Of a DNA stretch of 64,000 bases, positions 22,401-36,425 are shown in pieces (the stretch's first letter is position 1; each line of letters starts with the position of its first letter). Origin of the DNA: Istiophorus platypterus. Taxonomy: Eukaryota; Chordata; Actinopteri; Istiophoriformes; Istiophoridae. The stretch is from NCBI GenBank assembly GCA_016859345.1, contig CM029116.1:7593143-7657142 (forward strand). The letters run 5' to 3'. The notes beneath the pieces were generated by a model. It was not told the DNA's origin. It worked only from the letters and a program-made list of their open reading frames with translations, and ran no database searches. Both the position numbers and the translations under genes were made by a program.

Positions 22401-24033
22401 ATATGGTTTGTATGTTCGGTGGGGCTAAAATAGAATTATAGGAAAGGCCATGTGTGTTAGAGCCACACAGGGATGCTCTATCCTTAATGTACCTCACCTC
22501 CACAGTTAACGGCATTAGGTACTTTATTAGATGATGAACAAAACTAAAAAGATCAATTGATAAAACATATGAATGATTTTTTTTTTTTAAAAATGGATTT
22601 TAGAAGATTTAATCTCCAAAAGGAACCATCTTTAATGTCAGTTTAAGAGGGAATATCATCTATAATGCAACAGTGGGCATAGGGAAGTAGGCAGTTGAGC
22701 ATATATATACTGTTCGTGCATTAACCGAATGTTTAAACACCAGACAGACAGAAAGTTCACTATGTGGCAAAGAGGTTTCATGCTTATCACTGACTGCTGA
22801 GCAAACTCAGGCACCGATATGATTTGATTATCTCTAAACTAGATTTTGCGCTTATTTCTTTCAATTATGCTGCTCAACACAGACTCTTAATCTCCTGCCT
22901 GTGTAGCGTAGAAAAAAAAAACCGAGAGAGAGAGCATTTGTGCTGTTCAGGAGCTAGAATTGAGGGCTCAATGAGCCCAACCTCAGCTCGCCCTCACTGA
23001 GCAAAACTGTACTTAGTCCTGCACAGTCGTCTGCTGAACAAAGCCAACAGCAATAAATCACTGTTTTGACTTACGCAGTCATGAAAATGTATTGAGAACA
23101 ACTAGCCCAGGCTGGATTTCAGTGCTACACTACAGGCACACAGAATGGAACATCTTTATTAGTACCTTATATTTACTATCTGGAGAAGATCTGATTTTCC
23201 ATGGCTGTACTGTGAAGTTAGCCTTCGTCAGCACTCTGGGGCCAGACTATTTAACCGTGTACAGTCAGGACTTTAAAACTCCAACAGTCCATTTTGAAAA
23301 TGGGGTCCAGACCCATTGATAACTGATAACCCACTGCGTACTTCATTCTCACTACCTGCTTGTGTTAGCCGAGAGCCAGGTCAGAGCCCTTCCTTCCCTG
23401 AAGCACATGTCCAATCAATATAACCAAACACAACTAGAAATCTCTTCCTGCTTAAAGAAGATGACTGTGGAGACAAAGCTATGCCTGGTTGAAAGAGTTT
23501 GAGCTGGGATTATTCAAGGGCAATCTTTAGTGAGCAAGCATGTAGAGTTGATTGATACAACAGTGCTGGTGGTGTATTCATTTAATTAAAGCCAAATAAT
23601 TGGAGGTTTGGTCATAAATCAAATGCTGAAAGTTGCCTGGACGCCACAGGTGCTGCTGCTGCTGAGTACAAATTTCTTGTCTTTGATTTCGGTCAGCTCA
23701 TTTCTCCCTCCTGATCTACGTTTCTTCTGGTTGATTTCATAATCAATGCACTACTACTGACTAATGGAGTAAGACTGATTTTTTACCTCAGTCATTAAAG
23801 GTTGCAGCCACCAAAATGAGCTGCTTTGGGTTTGGTAATTGCTTTAGCTGAATAATGAGTCAAACAAATCAATCTTATAACAAACATTTAGGTGTGACTC
23901 TACCTGCATCACTGGGTCATTCTATCTCATTCATTTAAAAACATCATCCTTATATACCAAGTAGTTTCCAGGGCATCAAAAACTAGGCTATGTTTCAGCA
24001 ATAACAATGTTAAAATCACTGCAGTCTACTTAC
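19401..24033 (-). other. robo1: robo1 intron inside Ig domain 2
   Basis: This is a 4633-bp phase-0 intron with donor GTAAGT. It holds a short G run near 20887-20895 and a T run near 22577-22587. I see no exon, RNA gene or recognisable transposon. Open frames here are short and lack domain features. Confidence 0.82.
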
Positions 24034-24191
24034 AGTTATCCTCTCATCTCGGTCGTCAATGTTAATCCCATCTTTTTTCCATGATATAGTGGGTTCAGGA
24101 TGTCCACGCGGAGGTTGACACTCCAGGACTGCTGGCTCTCCTGCTGCCACGATCACATCTGCAGGGTTTTGTCTGAAGTCATCACGTAGAA
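24034..24191 (-). CDS. robo1: robo1 exon, first half of Ig domain 2
   Basis: The exon is 158 nt, two bases plus 52 codons. It reads LRDDFRQNPADVIVAAGE, then PAVLECQPPRGHPEPTISW and KKDGINIDDRDERIT. The first Ig2 cysteine (VLEC) and the core Trp (ISWKKDG) are present. LRDDFRQNP and CQPPRGHPEPTISWKKDG match ROBO1. The first two bases need a preceding A to give the Ile of the family motif A-I-L-R-D-D-F, so the missing Ig1 exon should end in phase 1. The acceptor is CTTGCAG and the donor is GTAAGT. Ig1 and Ig2 form the Slit-binding region in this family. Confidence 0.97.
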
Positions 24192-27087
24192 CTGCAAGAA
24201 AACAGAAAAAGGACAAGGAGGATATTAACAAAATATCAGTATGTAAAGAAGCATTTGATTGCATTGTTTAAAAAAAAAAACAAAACACTAAAAGCTGTTG
24301 CTAGTAAAGCAGCTAGTAAAACAGCTGTTAAGAGGTTTTGATAGGTAATTATTTCTGCACAGGTGAAAAAATGTTGAGCATACATCACTAGTGATTTACT
24401 GCACCTAGTCCACAATCAAAACTGCAACAATCCCATCAAAATGTCTTCACATCATAAAGTATACACCAAATAAAAAAAAAAAAAAAGATGCACATGTTGA
24501 GACCACTGCATATACTGGGCTTATATGGCTGCTATTTTTAATGACCTGCTTTCTCCCACACAACGTTACTGTCGATAAGCTTTACAATGGCAAAGATGAA
24601 TACATATTTATGCCTATCATCATCTCTAAGAGCAATGACCTTCATCTTTGTTGACTGAACCAAACAGACCTGCACACAATCAAGCACACACACTTCAGTA
24701 CATGCTGATCGCCACCTCTCCATCACCGCATCTTCACCTCTCCCTGACACTCTATATTTATGCCCCCCACGCTCATACACTATGGCTATCTTGAAAATGT
24801 ACGTTAGATACAATCTATTATTGCTACCTTGGTAAGAACTTTGGTAGGATGTGATTTCTTATTTGCTCTGATGTTCCCCAGTGAAAGTGGTGTAAAAAAG
24901 ATGAAACAGCCATGGATTGTCATTACTCAGGCATAAGAGGTCCACAGCTTCTCATTTCTAGATCTAATTTGTTGTTAAAAATTTGATACTGAATAGATGG
25001 GAAGGTTTATAGAGATTAACTGAGCAATTCCCATTTTCATGGGGGGCTGAATGCAAAGTTACAACACCTGCCTCGCCTAAAACCATTAGTCTTAGCCTGC
25101 CTGCCTTATCAGAATATCACATCAATATTATTACTAACTGGCAGCTGCAACAAATCAGATCAATGCATACCTATTTTAGAGGGGCAGAGGAACAGCACAT
25201 CTGTAGACTCCATATCTCTGGTGTTAAAGATAAACGGGAGGTTCATTGAGAGGGGAGAAAGTAATGAAAAAGCAACAAGCTCACTCCTGCAGACAGCGTC
25301 CCGGTAATCATTTTCCCAGCTCTACTGCATATACACATAAAAAACATATGAAAACAGAGCTTGTAAATGTCAGACTGTAACTCAGGCCACACACAAAGTA
25401 TGTGAGGTCAGCGCAGTGTGCGCACGCGCATTGTTATCCCTTTGTATGCATGGAAAAGTAATGCGAATGAATGCTGGTGCTAGTCTGTGTTTTAGAGATA
25501 AAACTTAGCTTTTACTGTCTATTGTCTCACGCTCCTCGGTTTGCTCAAAAGTCACCTCAGTCACAGATCAAAGTCTGGCTCACCCTGGGACCCCTCACCT
25601 TCTGACAGCCAACAAATTCCTGGCTAAACCCTTTAAGCTGTTTCTGTTAGATACCGCTCACTGCTTCTTCCAACATGGAGTGGGAATCCAATCGAACATT
25701 GGGGACCTTTAGAGGAAGATGGGCGTTAATAGTTTTCCCACTCTTTTGTACCTCCTCATGTACAGCTGTGACATTACCTAACCTCAGTTCTAAAGTATGG
25801 GGACAGTATTTATGAGAAGCAAAGCAAAAGGATTAATCAGATATTTTGTGCCTCATGCGCTGCTGCCGCCAATGAGGAGGAGGCATACATCTACAGGTAT
25901 GTGCACACTGTGCCATACACAAACGAAAAATGATTATGTGTGCGACCCCCTGAATTTTCTATGCTCACTCTGATCCAACTCAAACTCCGTAGTGCAGCTG
26001 TGCAGTGAGTGAGCTCATTTGGTGCCGTTAGAAGTAGATACAGTCATCCAGGAATGCAAATGTAAACACTAAACATCCGATCCATTAGAGCACCAACTCC
26101 ATCTGAAGAAATACTGTCTACTTGTATCAGCGAGGTCAACCTGGTCTGATGAACGTTACTGGAAAGGTCAGCCTTGAGTACCAAGGCGAGTCAAACACTG
26201 AAGTGCTGTAACAAGTCTTGGCTCAGATAAGAGGAATTTTTTTTACGATCAAGTATAAGTTATACAGTGATAATGATTGAGCAATATCCTGTTGATGTAC
26301 ACTTAAGAACTTAACAATGAAGAGTGTGTGAGAGAATTACTGTTATTCCTGCATGAGTAAGGTAGAGCCTGTAATAAACGCTGGTAAGGGAGGTCAGTAA
26401 CTTCAACTGTGACATTAAATGCGCCTAATCTCCTCTCAGTGGGTCTCTACCTCCCCTGCTGGCCTCGCTGTAACTCTTTCAGCTAACATGCAGATGCATC
26501 TGTCCCGCTGGAAAAATAAAAAGGAATGTGAGTGGAGGAAAAAAGGAAAAATGGGATGCTTTATTGACTAGCTGGAGGCCAGAGGAAGAGCTGGCATCAT
26601 CCAGTGTTTACACCAACAGCACAGTGACCTCCACCCCTCCTCAAAACAGCATTCAACTCCCCCACCTTGCTGCCCTCTCTCCTCCTCCAAACCGACACCT
26701 CTTTGTTATAAACACAGCTGAGTGCAGCGCAGCAGACAGCTCCGAACATCTGCGTAGTGGAAAACAAAATCCTTTGGGATGGAGGGAGCGAGAGGGAGAC
26801 AGAGGCAGCCAGACAGTCTGTCGGACAGACAGACGGAACCAGATCTGGACGGGGTACAAAGCCCCAACTCTTCTGCCAGAAGCCCTGTCAGATCCGGAGC
26901 TGTGGTGGAATTGGTTGCCTCTGGCCCCCCTGGTTTAAATAAGGTATCCAGCTTCTCTCCTTCCTGTATATATGCACCGCATAAGGCCCCGCTCGCCTGA
27001 CTCTCTCACTGATCCCTTTCTGGGACCCAGGACTTGGTGAAAAAATGGGATAAAGAGGCTCTCACGCTGTGTGCTGTCCTGAAAGTA

Positions 27088-27091
<4 letters not shown>

Positions 27092-27131
<40 letters not shown>
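27092..27131. repeat. (TG)n microsatellite
   Basis: About 20 uninterrupted TG units. It is the first of a pair of TG tracts within 200 bp. Confidence 0.95.
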
Positions 27132-27133
<2 letters not shown>

Positions 27134-27259
27134 TGTGGTGTGGTCTGTGTCTGTGTTTTGGATAATGAGCCTACTCTAGCACTCTGTCTCTCTAGTGAGC
27201 TTGCAGCTGTCCCCTAGCAGATAATATTTCCTTCACCATTAAAAGGGAAGCCAAACTCA

Positions 27260-27298
27260 ATGTGTGTGTGTCTGTGTGTGTGTGTGTGTGTGTGTGTA
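27260..27298. repeat. (TG)n microsatellite, one interruption
   Basis: TG units with a single TC interruption near 27271. It lies about 130 bp from the larger TG tract at 27092-27131. Confidence 0.93.
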
Positions 27299-29175
27299 CA
27301 GAAAGATTTTCAGTTTGTGGCTTAATATGCGGAAATGGGCCAAAGTCACAGGTCCCAGCATGAAGACACCTCTTTGTCCCTCCTGGATATGCTCAAATAT
27401 GCTGATGATGGGATGAAAAAGAATGTATATCCGGACCTGGACAGATATCAATACGCTCCTTTCAGGTAATGGGTTGTATTCTGAATTGCATTTCCTCCTT
27501 TCTCTATACATCTTATCTCATCTGGCTGACATGTCTCACTGCAAGACAAACAGCTGACTGTGCATAAAACAACCATATCTATCAAAGCAGGGCTTTAGTT
27601 TTCGACAAACATCTGCTGGGCCCTGCCAAGCCAAGTCTAACCACACTCTACTGTACTGTATGATAGATCGCTCCCCAGGTCCACAGTAGCAAATTGGAGC
27701 TGTGCTGAGGCTAACGCAATTAGCTGCATTCATTCCTTAGACCCCAAACCTCCTTTAAAGGTCAGCCGAGATGGCTGCTTTCAGCCCTGAAAACTCCCAG
27801 GTTCGTCACCCCCACATACTATCCCCCGTCCACCCACACATTCACACACTCATATGCACACGCACACAAGCAAATGCAGTCTTTGCCTCAGGAAATTGAA
27901 AACAGATGTTTAAATGTCAAATTAAAATGAGATTCCCGTGCTGCCCCTCCAACATTAATGAAAATGAAGACTTAATGCCACACACAAGTCTGGGTGGGAA
28001 GATCAGATGAGCTTTGTTCTGAGGAAATTAAACCAAGTACAACAAGCTTCCCTGCAAATCTTTAGAAGGATACAAAAACAGTACCACTAGGGAATTAAAG
28101 ATTTATCAGAAGGCACCCAGAGTCAATCCTGCAGAGACACATAGCACAGCATGGGTCTTGCCTTTGGCTTTGGATTTTTCCTTGAAGAACAGAATGGACA
28201 TGGCTAAACCCATAAGGGAAGCAGAATGAATGATAACAACGGATAAATGGAACTAAAGGGAAAAAAAAGAACAGCAGAAGTGCCTCATAAATTGGAAGAT
28301 AATCTCTCTCCCTCTCTTCCTGTTTGTCGTTCCTTATTGTTTCCTGAAAGTAGTTTTGCCTCTTTCAAAAAGAGCAAGTTTGCTCTTGTTGCACAACGAG
28401 CTGCCACAGTGTCAGACCATCAGGGGGCAAACATCATCAAATATTACCTGAGGATACAAGGTAGGGCTGAATGGACAGTGCAATGAATACCACGAAAAAT
28501 ATCAAATGGCTAAGCAGCCCCAGATGTTCTAGGTTATATGCAGCTGCTTTCAGCCCCAGCTGCGATAGAATTCGTCTTTCTTTCCCATTTCATTTTGCTC
28601 GACAGTGTGTTGCAGTGACAGGACATGTTAATGTCTGAATAGATGAAAATATAATTGGACATATAAGAAATAGGTCAAATCAAGGATATTTCACATTTTC
28701 ACAGTAGCTGAATCATATAAGCATCTGCCCCATTCTGGTCAAATGACAGATTTATATGTATTATAACAGGGCTTACAATGGATGAGCTCCCCTCCAGTAC
28801 ATTTGTACTTACTGTACAACATAATTCCTCTGCCCCTTCGTGAGTGTTGTTTATGCCACAAGCAAAAATATGCCTTATTCACAGTGCAGCTATGTTGTGT
28901 GCTAAGCCCTTCCATATTGATGCTCTTCACCTTGCCTCCAGCTCTGTCCTGTGGGACAAACACCTCTCATTCTCTCCCTCGATGTACCTCCCACTTTGTC
29001 TCTAAATTTCTCTCTCTCCTCTCAGCATATGAACCCCTTATCTTACCTCTCTGCCATCCTCACACACACTGAGCAGCTTACATCAAAGATGTGCTCATAG
29101 CAATGGTGTTTTAACCCATGCAACTGTATTGCAAAGGGTGTTGCAGGTGGATCAACCACCAGTGGTGTGTGTACG

Positions 29176-29195
29176 GTGTGTGTGTGTGTGTGTGT
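29176..29195. repeat. (GT)n microsatellite
   Basis: About ten GT units in the large robo1 intron. Confidence 0.9.
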
Positions 29196-30312
29196 AAATG
29201 TGTGTTTACACTACAAAAATCTGTAGTTTGCTGGTGGGTGTGAAGGTTCAACAGGGCTCCTACTGTACTCTGGAGAATCACTACCTCCTCTCCCTCCTCT
29301 TTCTCTTCTCCTTTTCATTCCCTTTTTCCCCTATGTGCCCACCACCAGGTAGATCAGATAGGGCATGGCAGACTCCCCTCTCCTTCTCAATCTGGCTCTC
29401 GTTCCTAAGCTCTGAGCTCATGCCCTCCTGTCCACCCTGGAGCCACTCTGTTTTATCATGCAACATGCAAGCTGCACTGAGCATGCTCATAACCCTGTCT
29501 GGGATAGGTGATTATGGACATCAACGTCACAGTCGTGTAACCATACACTAATAATGGAAATAAAACAGACATATAGGGAAATTCTAAATAATAGAAGACA
29601 TCACAGTAAAACCATCCTACATTTTCCTCTACACAATTTTTTTTCTTTTAGGATTTAATTTATAGATTTCACATTTTTTTCAAATGCTATATTGATAAAT
29701 CATTTTTAGAACAATAACGGCTCTCTAGACAACCGTGACATTCAATATGGGGTCACATCTGCAGAGTCATATTGGTTAAAAACGACTGACAGCCTAAGTG
29801 CCTGGTTGACCACAAGATGCCTTGTGGACACCCGTAAATATGTCAACAACAGCAGGCCGACTATTACCCAACTGGCCTTTAGGGTTTGCACCTGCACATT
29901 TTGAATGCCATGAGGTCATCCTTCAAACTCGGATGTGATGTCATGTCATTGAACAGGGATGCCTTGATTAACTAATATAATTATACAGAGCCTAAATAAT
30001 AAAATATGCGGGTCCATTAGTAAATAAACAAAACACAGGCATACTCAGTAAATGCCCGTTAGTAGGTTCTTTCGACATGTCTTACTTGTTATGTATAAAC
30101 ACTTAAAAATGGAGAAACACTATGCTTGAAAATCATTTGAAGACATCTCAACAGTGCGAGATCGGATTAGACCCCGACACAGTGTTTTGATCAGTGTCCA
30201 TAGAGTAAGCAGCGCATATGCTACTAACTGTAGACATATACTGATAAAAATGGAAGCCACAGCATGTAATGAAATGGATCAGGCCGGCACTGCTGCTTTC
30301 TGTTTGTGTTCC

Positions 30313-30331
30313 TGTGTGTGTGTGTGTGTGT
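30313..30331. repeat. (TG)n microsatellite
   Basis: About nine TG units, 180 bp from a longer TG tract. Confidence 0.88.
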
Positions 30332-30510
30332 TTGTGGAGTGAATCAGGGCTAAGACGAGGGGGGTAATGGCATTTACACTATGCTGTGCCAGGTGATTAT
30401 AGTCCATACCTGGCACTGGCAGCCTGGGCAGATGGCTTTTGCGGACTTTTCACTGGCACAGCACAGGGCTTGTCTGCACTCGTTGCGGCCCAGTGAGGCT
30501 GCAGAGAGCT

Positions 30511-30512
<2 letters not shown>

Positions 30513-30557
<45 letters not shown>

Positions 30558-30565
30558 GGGGGGGG
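30513..30565. repeat. (TG)n followed by a G run
   Basis: About 21 TG units run directly into about 12 G. Such compound alternating and homopurine tracts are prone to length change. Confidence 0.95.
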
Positions 30566-33500
30566 CGTTCAATCTCAGTGCTTCATCCTTTACGTTACAC
30601 ACTTCAACAAACACATGTAGACCTCATGTGCATTACTATCCAACAGCAATTATGTCTGTACATAAAGAAACACAAACATGTGCACGCACACAGGCACACA
30701 CAGATACCACATTAAGGAAAACCTTGCCACACAGCCGCACAGACAGAGAGGCCATTGAGTGCCTGTGTTTGTTTAAATGGTCATAAGTCTTCTCGTCAGG
30801 CTTGGAGAGAGGGATGGCGTTTGGCGAACACGGCAAAAAGGCACAGAGGGCAGCGGGGAGGCAGGTTTATGTGAGTGACTGAGTGAGTGAGTGACTTGGC
30901 ACCTCATAGTTCAATAAACAGTGCCTGTTTGATTGGAGTGCTGTGTGAGCGGGAGTCGGACTAAAGTAAAGAGTGCTTCGAGTGTCGGGGCAGCAAAGGC
31001 AGGAATGTAGAAGAAAAAAAAATACGGCTCGAGAACCCCTCTCTCTCGCTATCTGTTCAAAAAATGTTATAAAAAGGAAAACATACCAATCCCATAAAAT
31101 CCTGATGGGAACACCCACAACCACAGCCCAAACTGAGTAATAAACATTTGTATAGGATAATCATATATAAATTTAATGCCTGAAAATCCTCCACAAACTA
31201 TTTGTGGATTTATGGCTCCCTGACAGATCAGCCCTTGCGCTCTTGTCTGCATATGAAAGCTACTTCAAGGCTGTTTTTGTTCTCAAGGAGAGCCAGTTAC
31301 CTGTTGGGGAAACACAACATCAGGTATTGTGGTTGCAAAATGCACTCAGACATGTATAGTTTTATCATCAGGGGCTGGCCAAGTTAAATAAAAAATATTC
31401 CCTTACGCAGCATTCAGTTTCCACTCTCAAACAGGGCATAAGGAGTTTCACAGTGCAGTAAAATAATAATGAGAGAGATAAAGGTCGGAGGAGGAGGTAA
31501 ATCAGTATATTTTACGTGGAAAGAACTGCCTCCTCTCGCATGACACATGCAACAAAAGAGCAGTCGACATTGAACTGCCAGTACATAAAGATTCCTGTTT
31601 ATGATATATCCTCTTCTGACAAGCCAGGTTGGACTCGGCCCCTATCGTTAAGTACAAAGGTATAAGCTGCATGAGTGAAGCCTGTCTTCACTGGTGTTAG
31701 TCGTGTCTATAGGTGGAGCTCTACCACTTATTCCCAGGGGATGAGGGGGAGCTGAGAACCCCAGTAACCTCGCTCTCACCACTCGCTGCGTAGCCTCGAG
31801 CCTGAAGCTCTCCGCGAAGACACAAAAGAGCAGATGTAACACTATAGCAAACACAAACATGTACACCTGTACGGTATGTTCTCTCATTCTCCGTCTCTTT
31901 CTCCCTCTCACGCACAACACAGACAGAGGCAATGGGGCTCTGTTTGTGGCCTCTCTGCTCTCTGTGAAATATGGAAATTGAATGAACTGCTCGCTGCATA
32001 AAAGTTTGGCTTATACACTCAAAAGGAAAATGCAGCTGTGTCTTCCAGACCAATCTTGAAAGCAGAGCAAGAATAATTTCATCAGTAATTTGCAGTTTTT
32101 ATATGACGAACCTCCGAATTCCAAGCCACATTCTTCGCTCTCTTGAAGTTTGTCTTGTCTCGTATGTCGGCACTTGGTTTGACCTATCTCTTGGCATACC
32201 ATGTGTGTTATTGTAAATCTACGATTAACACACCTGAGAGGAGGTGGTTTCCTAAGTGTATCTTTTTAAGGACATTGCTGCAGACGTTTCCATTGGAAAT
32301 AAATTCTACTGAAGAAATGGTTCCTATGAAAACCGCTGACAGTGTGTTCTGTGGGTTATCCAGAGTAATGGGGACATTGATTCTGGAAAGAGATGCCGCT
32401 GTTGAATTTCTAAATGCCACTCTTCCATACTATGAGCACCATAAACAAAAGTCACTCCCGTTATATAGAGGCAGGAATCTTGGAGATGGATATTTCAAAA
32501 GCTGGACAAATAAAACCAGCTATCACCGTAGCTAAGCACTAACATTTATGAGCCTTTATGAACTCTTCTTTCCTTGTTCTATCCCTTCAAATTCCTCACT
32601 CTTTTCTCACAACTCTTCTCTCTTCTCTGCTTGTGTTCAGCCTTACTAGACAGTGCGAGTCGGTCTGAGTCTTCACAGTATAATAGGATTTTGCACAACA
32701 CAGAGCTGGTGAGAATATGCAGATCACAGATTTATCACTATAGAATGCTCATTACGGCAAATCCCTTTACATCCAGAAAAAAAGCAGGCGTAAAAATGCT
32801 AAGACTACTTGTGGAATATCTTTATCCACTTGCCTAAATCCTGCTACGTGTTTTACACAGCTCACTTCACATTGTGTCAGTTGTGTTTGCTGACAATATC
32901 TCACTGTGAGCTGCCCTCCCGTCTGTGTGGCCCCAACGACTAACCTTCTCCCAGCATCTGCAAAGATGAGGGCCTTATTAAAACAATCTTCCCAATTAAC
33001 ATTCCTGGCCCTTGAAGCCCCACTGGCCCTCCCCCTGGACCTCCTCCACTGCTCCTCCAGACCTGACCCTCCTCAGCTCTACGATGACAAAGGAGCTGTG
33101 TAGGACCCAGACCAGCCACGGTCTCTTGAATATAAGTAGGCTTGGGGGTGGGGGGGCAACTTGTTTTTCTTCCTGAGGAACCAAAATCTGGGTGGTTGTC
33201 TGTTTTTATATGGGTGTTCATCTGCGTACTGTGTACGTGAGAGGAAAAGAGAGTAAGGGAGAATAAGGATGATGCAGAGATGGATAAATATTTAGGACCA
33301 GTTGGGCGGCAGGGTCATCACAGATGCTCCTAATTTAATGTGACATGCATTGATATGGGCTCACTTGCACAGTTTGGATTGCTCATGATCTTGGGCAGGA
33401 AGGACAACTGTAAGAGGAGCCTGTCAGCTAGCTAACTCACACCGTCGGAGAAATTACATCCATAAACACAGCATGCTTTCCTGCAGAGTGCCATTTGACC

Positions 33501-36408
33501 CGCCGCTTACCCTCATCTGAGCACCGTAGAACCCAAACATCTGCTGCTGATCTTTTTTCGCTTCCCTATTAGCCTGAGATCTCATGTCCAGATAACAGGA
33601 TGCCCCCCCACCCTTCCCAATCTCGTGCTCATCTTCCCAAAACAAAGATATATAGTCGACAAACAGCAGATAATGATAGAGTGTTATTCTGTAGTGGTGC
33701 AGTGCAGAAAGGACCAAGGCAGGGGGGAATGGGATCCTGGTGTGGAGCTGGAGATGAGACTGTTTACACTGAATGAGGGTCTGACTTTACATCATGTCAG
33801 AGATAATGGAAATCACAAACATTATACAGCTCCTGCCCCGTCCCTTTGCTCAGCCTCTGCTCAGCCTTGCTCAGCTTGACTTTCCAATGGTTAATGTACA
33901 ACAACTTCCACTGCTACAGCGCAGGACGGCGGAGTATGTTTGTGTGGGCGCTCATGTGCAGTCAGGTGTGTTTGCTTGTGCTTTAGTTCTCCCTGCTGAC
34001 TATGCTGCCAGTTTGTTTGGGCTATGAATTTTTAATTCATGCTTAATGAGATCCAGTGGACATGCGGTGCGTAGATATCTCTGTAGCATATGTCAAACAA
34101 ACTAATTCAAAGCAGAAAAGCTAGAAGCCTCCCTTTCATCTTAAATTGGTGTAATGGAAATCTTAGCCTAATACACTTTGTTTCTAATGAAAGTCTAATT
34201 TGATAGATGTTTAGGAAACAGTAGGAGTGAGCGATTGTTGTGGAGAACAGTGTGACCATAAACTTGGATTACATCAGCGGCTGTTGCGGAGGTGACTGGG
34301 GATGAGTAATATGATAGCGGCTGTGTGGAGAGAACCAGGCAGGCACAGAGGAAAATGGGGAAAGAAAAAACACAAGGGGATCCAATGCAATGTTACAGCA
34401 GATCCCTCAGCCTTTCGTCATGGCCACTTTCATTTCCACCATGCTGATCCGTCTCCAATCACTTTACCAGGCACAGGGGAGACAGAGAGAGAGAAAGGGA
34501 AGGAAGGAGGAAGAGGGTGAAAGAGGGGAAAAGGTTGTACAGGTTAAGTAAAAGTGTGGAGTTGGGGGGGTCCTCCAGAGATATAGGGCACAGGAATGTT
34601 AAAGAGGGTGAGACAAAGCAAATAAGGGTACTGGGATCCAAACATGTGTTGCAGCTCCAGAGGGGCACATCTTTCTCTGATCACTTGCCGTCCCCATTTC
34701 AATGGTTTCCACATGGACCCTAAACTTTCCCAGATGGACCCTGAGAAGATGAAAAGATGTCCATATCCCTATCTAAGAGGGGATCTGTTACAGTGGGAAG
34801 AGATACCAAAAGGAGTGGAGCGAGGGAATGCCATCAGGGACAGTGTGCCAGAAAGGAATAGAGCGTTGAAATTTCATCTTTATCACTTGACTACCACGTG
34901 AGTGCGTATGCCTACATGATCTCTGCCAAACACTTTGGTGCTATAGCTTTTCACTACACTTGTCGAGTTGTCTAACATGCAATATTCAGCATGGCCGATG
35001 CCAAGGAGAAAGTTTTGTAAGTGTGCCAGAAATTACCCTGATCCCTGTGAAATTGACACTGTGTAAGGTTTCAAGACTGATGTTAAACCCTGGATTTTCC
35101 ATCTTTACAATTTCATTAGATGGAACACAGACAAAGGAAAATAGTGCCCTTGTAGTTTTTCTCCTTTGTTTTAAGGGATACTTTGCTACTGTTAACATGG
35201 CTGAAACATCCTGGTGAGGTGATTTATGATCCCTCTCCCCAGGGTGCAGAGCCAAGCCCAGCAGCAAGGGAAATTTAAAGATACTGCACCGACTCTACTC
35301 ATAGAGGACTCTAAATATCTGCCAGATTTATAGAAGTTGGAGAGAAATCCTCTCCTTCTCTGAGGTACTGCGTGCCTTTTGAGTAGACTCACTTAAATGA
35401 AGCTTGGCAGCCTGAGACTAGCCTGATGAATAGAGAGGAGTGTGGAAGTACATTTTGTCTAAACATATCTAATGTGGTGATTTTTGGTTTCTTAACTGTA
35501 TTTCAGCTTCAGAGTTGACTCTGCTTGTCTATTCAGTCTGTCTTCTCCGTCTTCTTTTATCTGTGGCACTGTTTTCAAAAGCTCGTCTTTCAAAAACTGA
35601 AGGAAGAGACCTCCCCCATTGTGCTTTTTCAGTCCAATCCCCAAGTAAAGAAATTTCTGCCTGATGAAAAACAACTAACTCATACAATAATGTCTGTTAA
35701 AATCATTCTTTAGTGCTGTAATTTTTATGATGTCTGTACACGGTCAGAAGTTGGCATGAATTAGCAGGTAATGGCGGTTGATGAGGCTATTGTCAGGAGA
35801 ATGACATATAATAAGATGTTTTCAAAACACAGAAGGTATGATTGAAAGATTACCAAGAGATGATGAAGAACTGCTGGGTGAAATGAAAAGAGAATATTGA
35901 ATACTAGTCTCATATCTTTTTAGTTCCAACCCCAGCAGGCTCCCTCTGTAATACAGCTGGTGATGGGTCTTCAAAACATCGACATCTGAAAAATTGATAT
36001 ATGAACACCTAATCACATGGAAGAAGCTTCCTCTGGCAGTTAATCCTCTTGGGAAGAAGAGAAGCCCTGCTGAGGATGGTATAAAACCTATCAAATGTAC
36101 AATATAATGAACTTATTAAAGATCAGCCGCGGGCATGTTTCAGGTTTTTTTTTAAATGGGGTCAACTTATCCTTCTGGTTCTGATTTCTATCTTATTTTC
36201 CACTTTTCATTTCTCTGTCGACCAATTTCTTTTCCTGTTTGTAACGAGGAATGTTATTTCTACTCTGACGAGTCATTTATTTTTATTTTTATTGAACCAT
36301 GACCCTTAAGTTTTATCTCTTCCCCTGTGCTCCTCTTCTGCACTGTGAACAGGTGTCTAAAGGGACAACCACCGGAAGCAGCAACCTCTAGTTCACCCCT
36401 TTGTAAAG

Positions 36409-36425
36409 AAAAAAAAAAAAAAAAA
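36409..36425. repeat. poly-A run (17 A)
   Basis: A homopolymer of A with a short A-rich lead. No flanking retroposon body or target-site duplication was recognised. Confidence 0.85.

Larger units (their letters stand above)
1..24191 (-). other. robo1: robo1-like gene, middle part (Ig2 to juxtamembrane)
   Basis: This span holds 15 constitutive coding exons of a Roundabout receptor on the minus strand, and both gene ends lie outside the window. Robo1 is a single-pass axon-guidance receptor that binds Slit proteins through its N-terminal Ig domains and signals repulsion through its cytoplasmic tail. The exons give Ig2, Ig3, Ig4, Ig5, FN1, FN2, FN3 and the start of the juxtamembrane segment in the family order. 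All introns are GT-AG, all reading frames join, and all domain boundaries are phase 1. Assignment to robo1 rather than robo2 rests on recalled stretches such as VEQQSQYIQGYK in FN2, IRQGPTNQTVAVDG in Ig5 and NRTVDGST in FN3, which follow ROBO1 and differ from ROBO2. Ig1, the signal peptide, the membrane helix and the CC0-CC3 tail motifs are not in view. Confidence 0.93.

Noticed and set aside
26528..26938. Plus-strand open frame of 136 codons in a GC-richer patch
   Set aside because: The composition is GA/CA-rich and low in complexity, and no family resemblance or flanking gene signals were seen.
32143..32535. Plus-strand frame of 130 codons with a hydrophobic start and NXT-like sites, resembling a small secreted protein
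   Set aside because: There is no family match that I recognise, the frame ends in AT-rich intron sequence, and no promoter or poly-A arrangement supports a nested gene.
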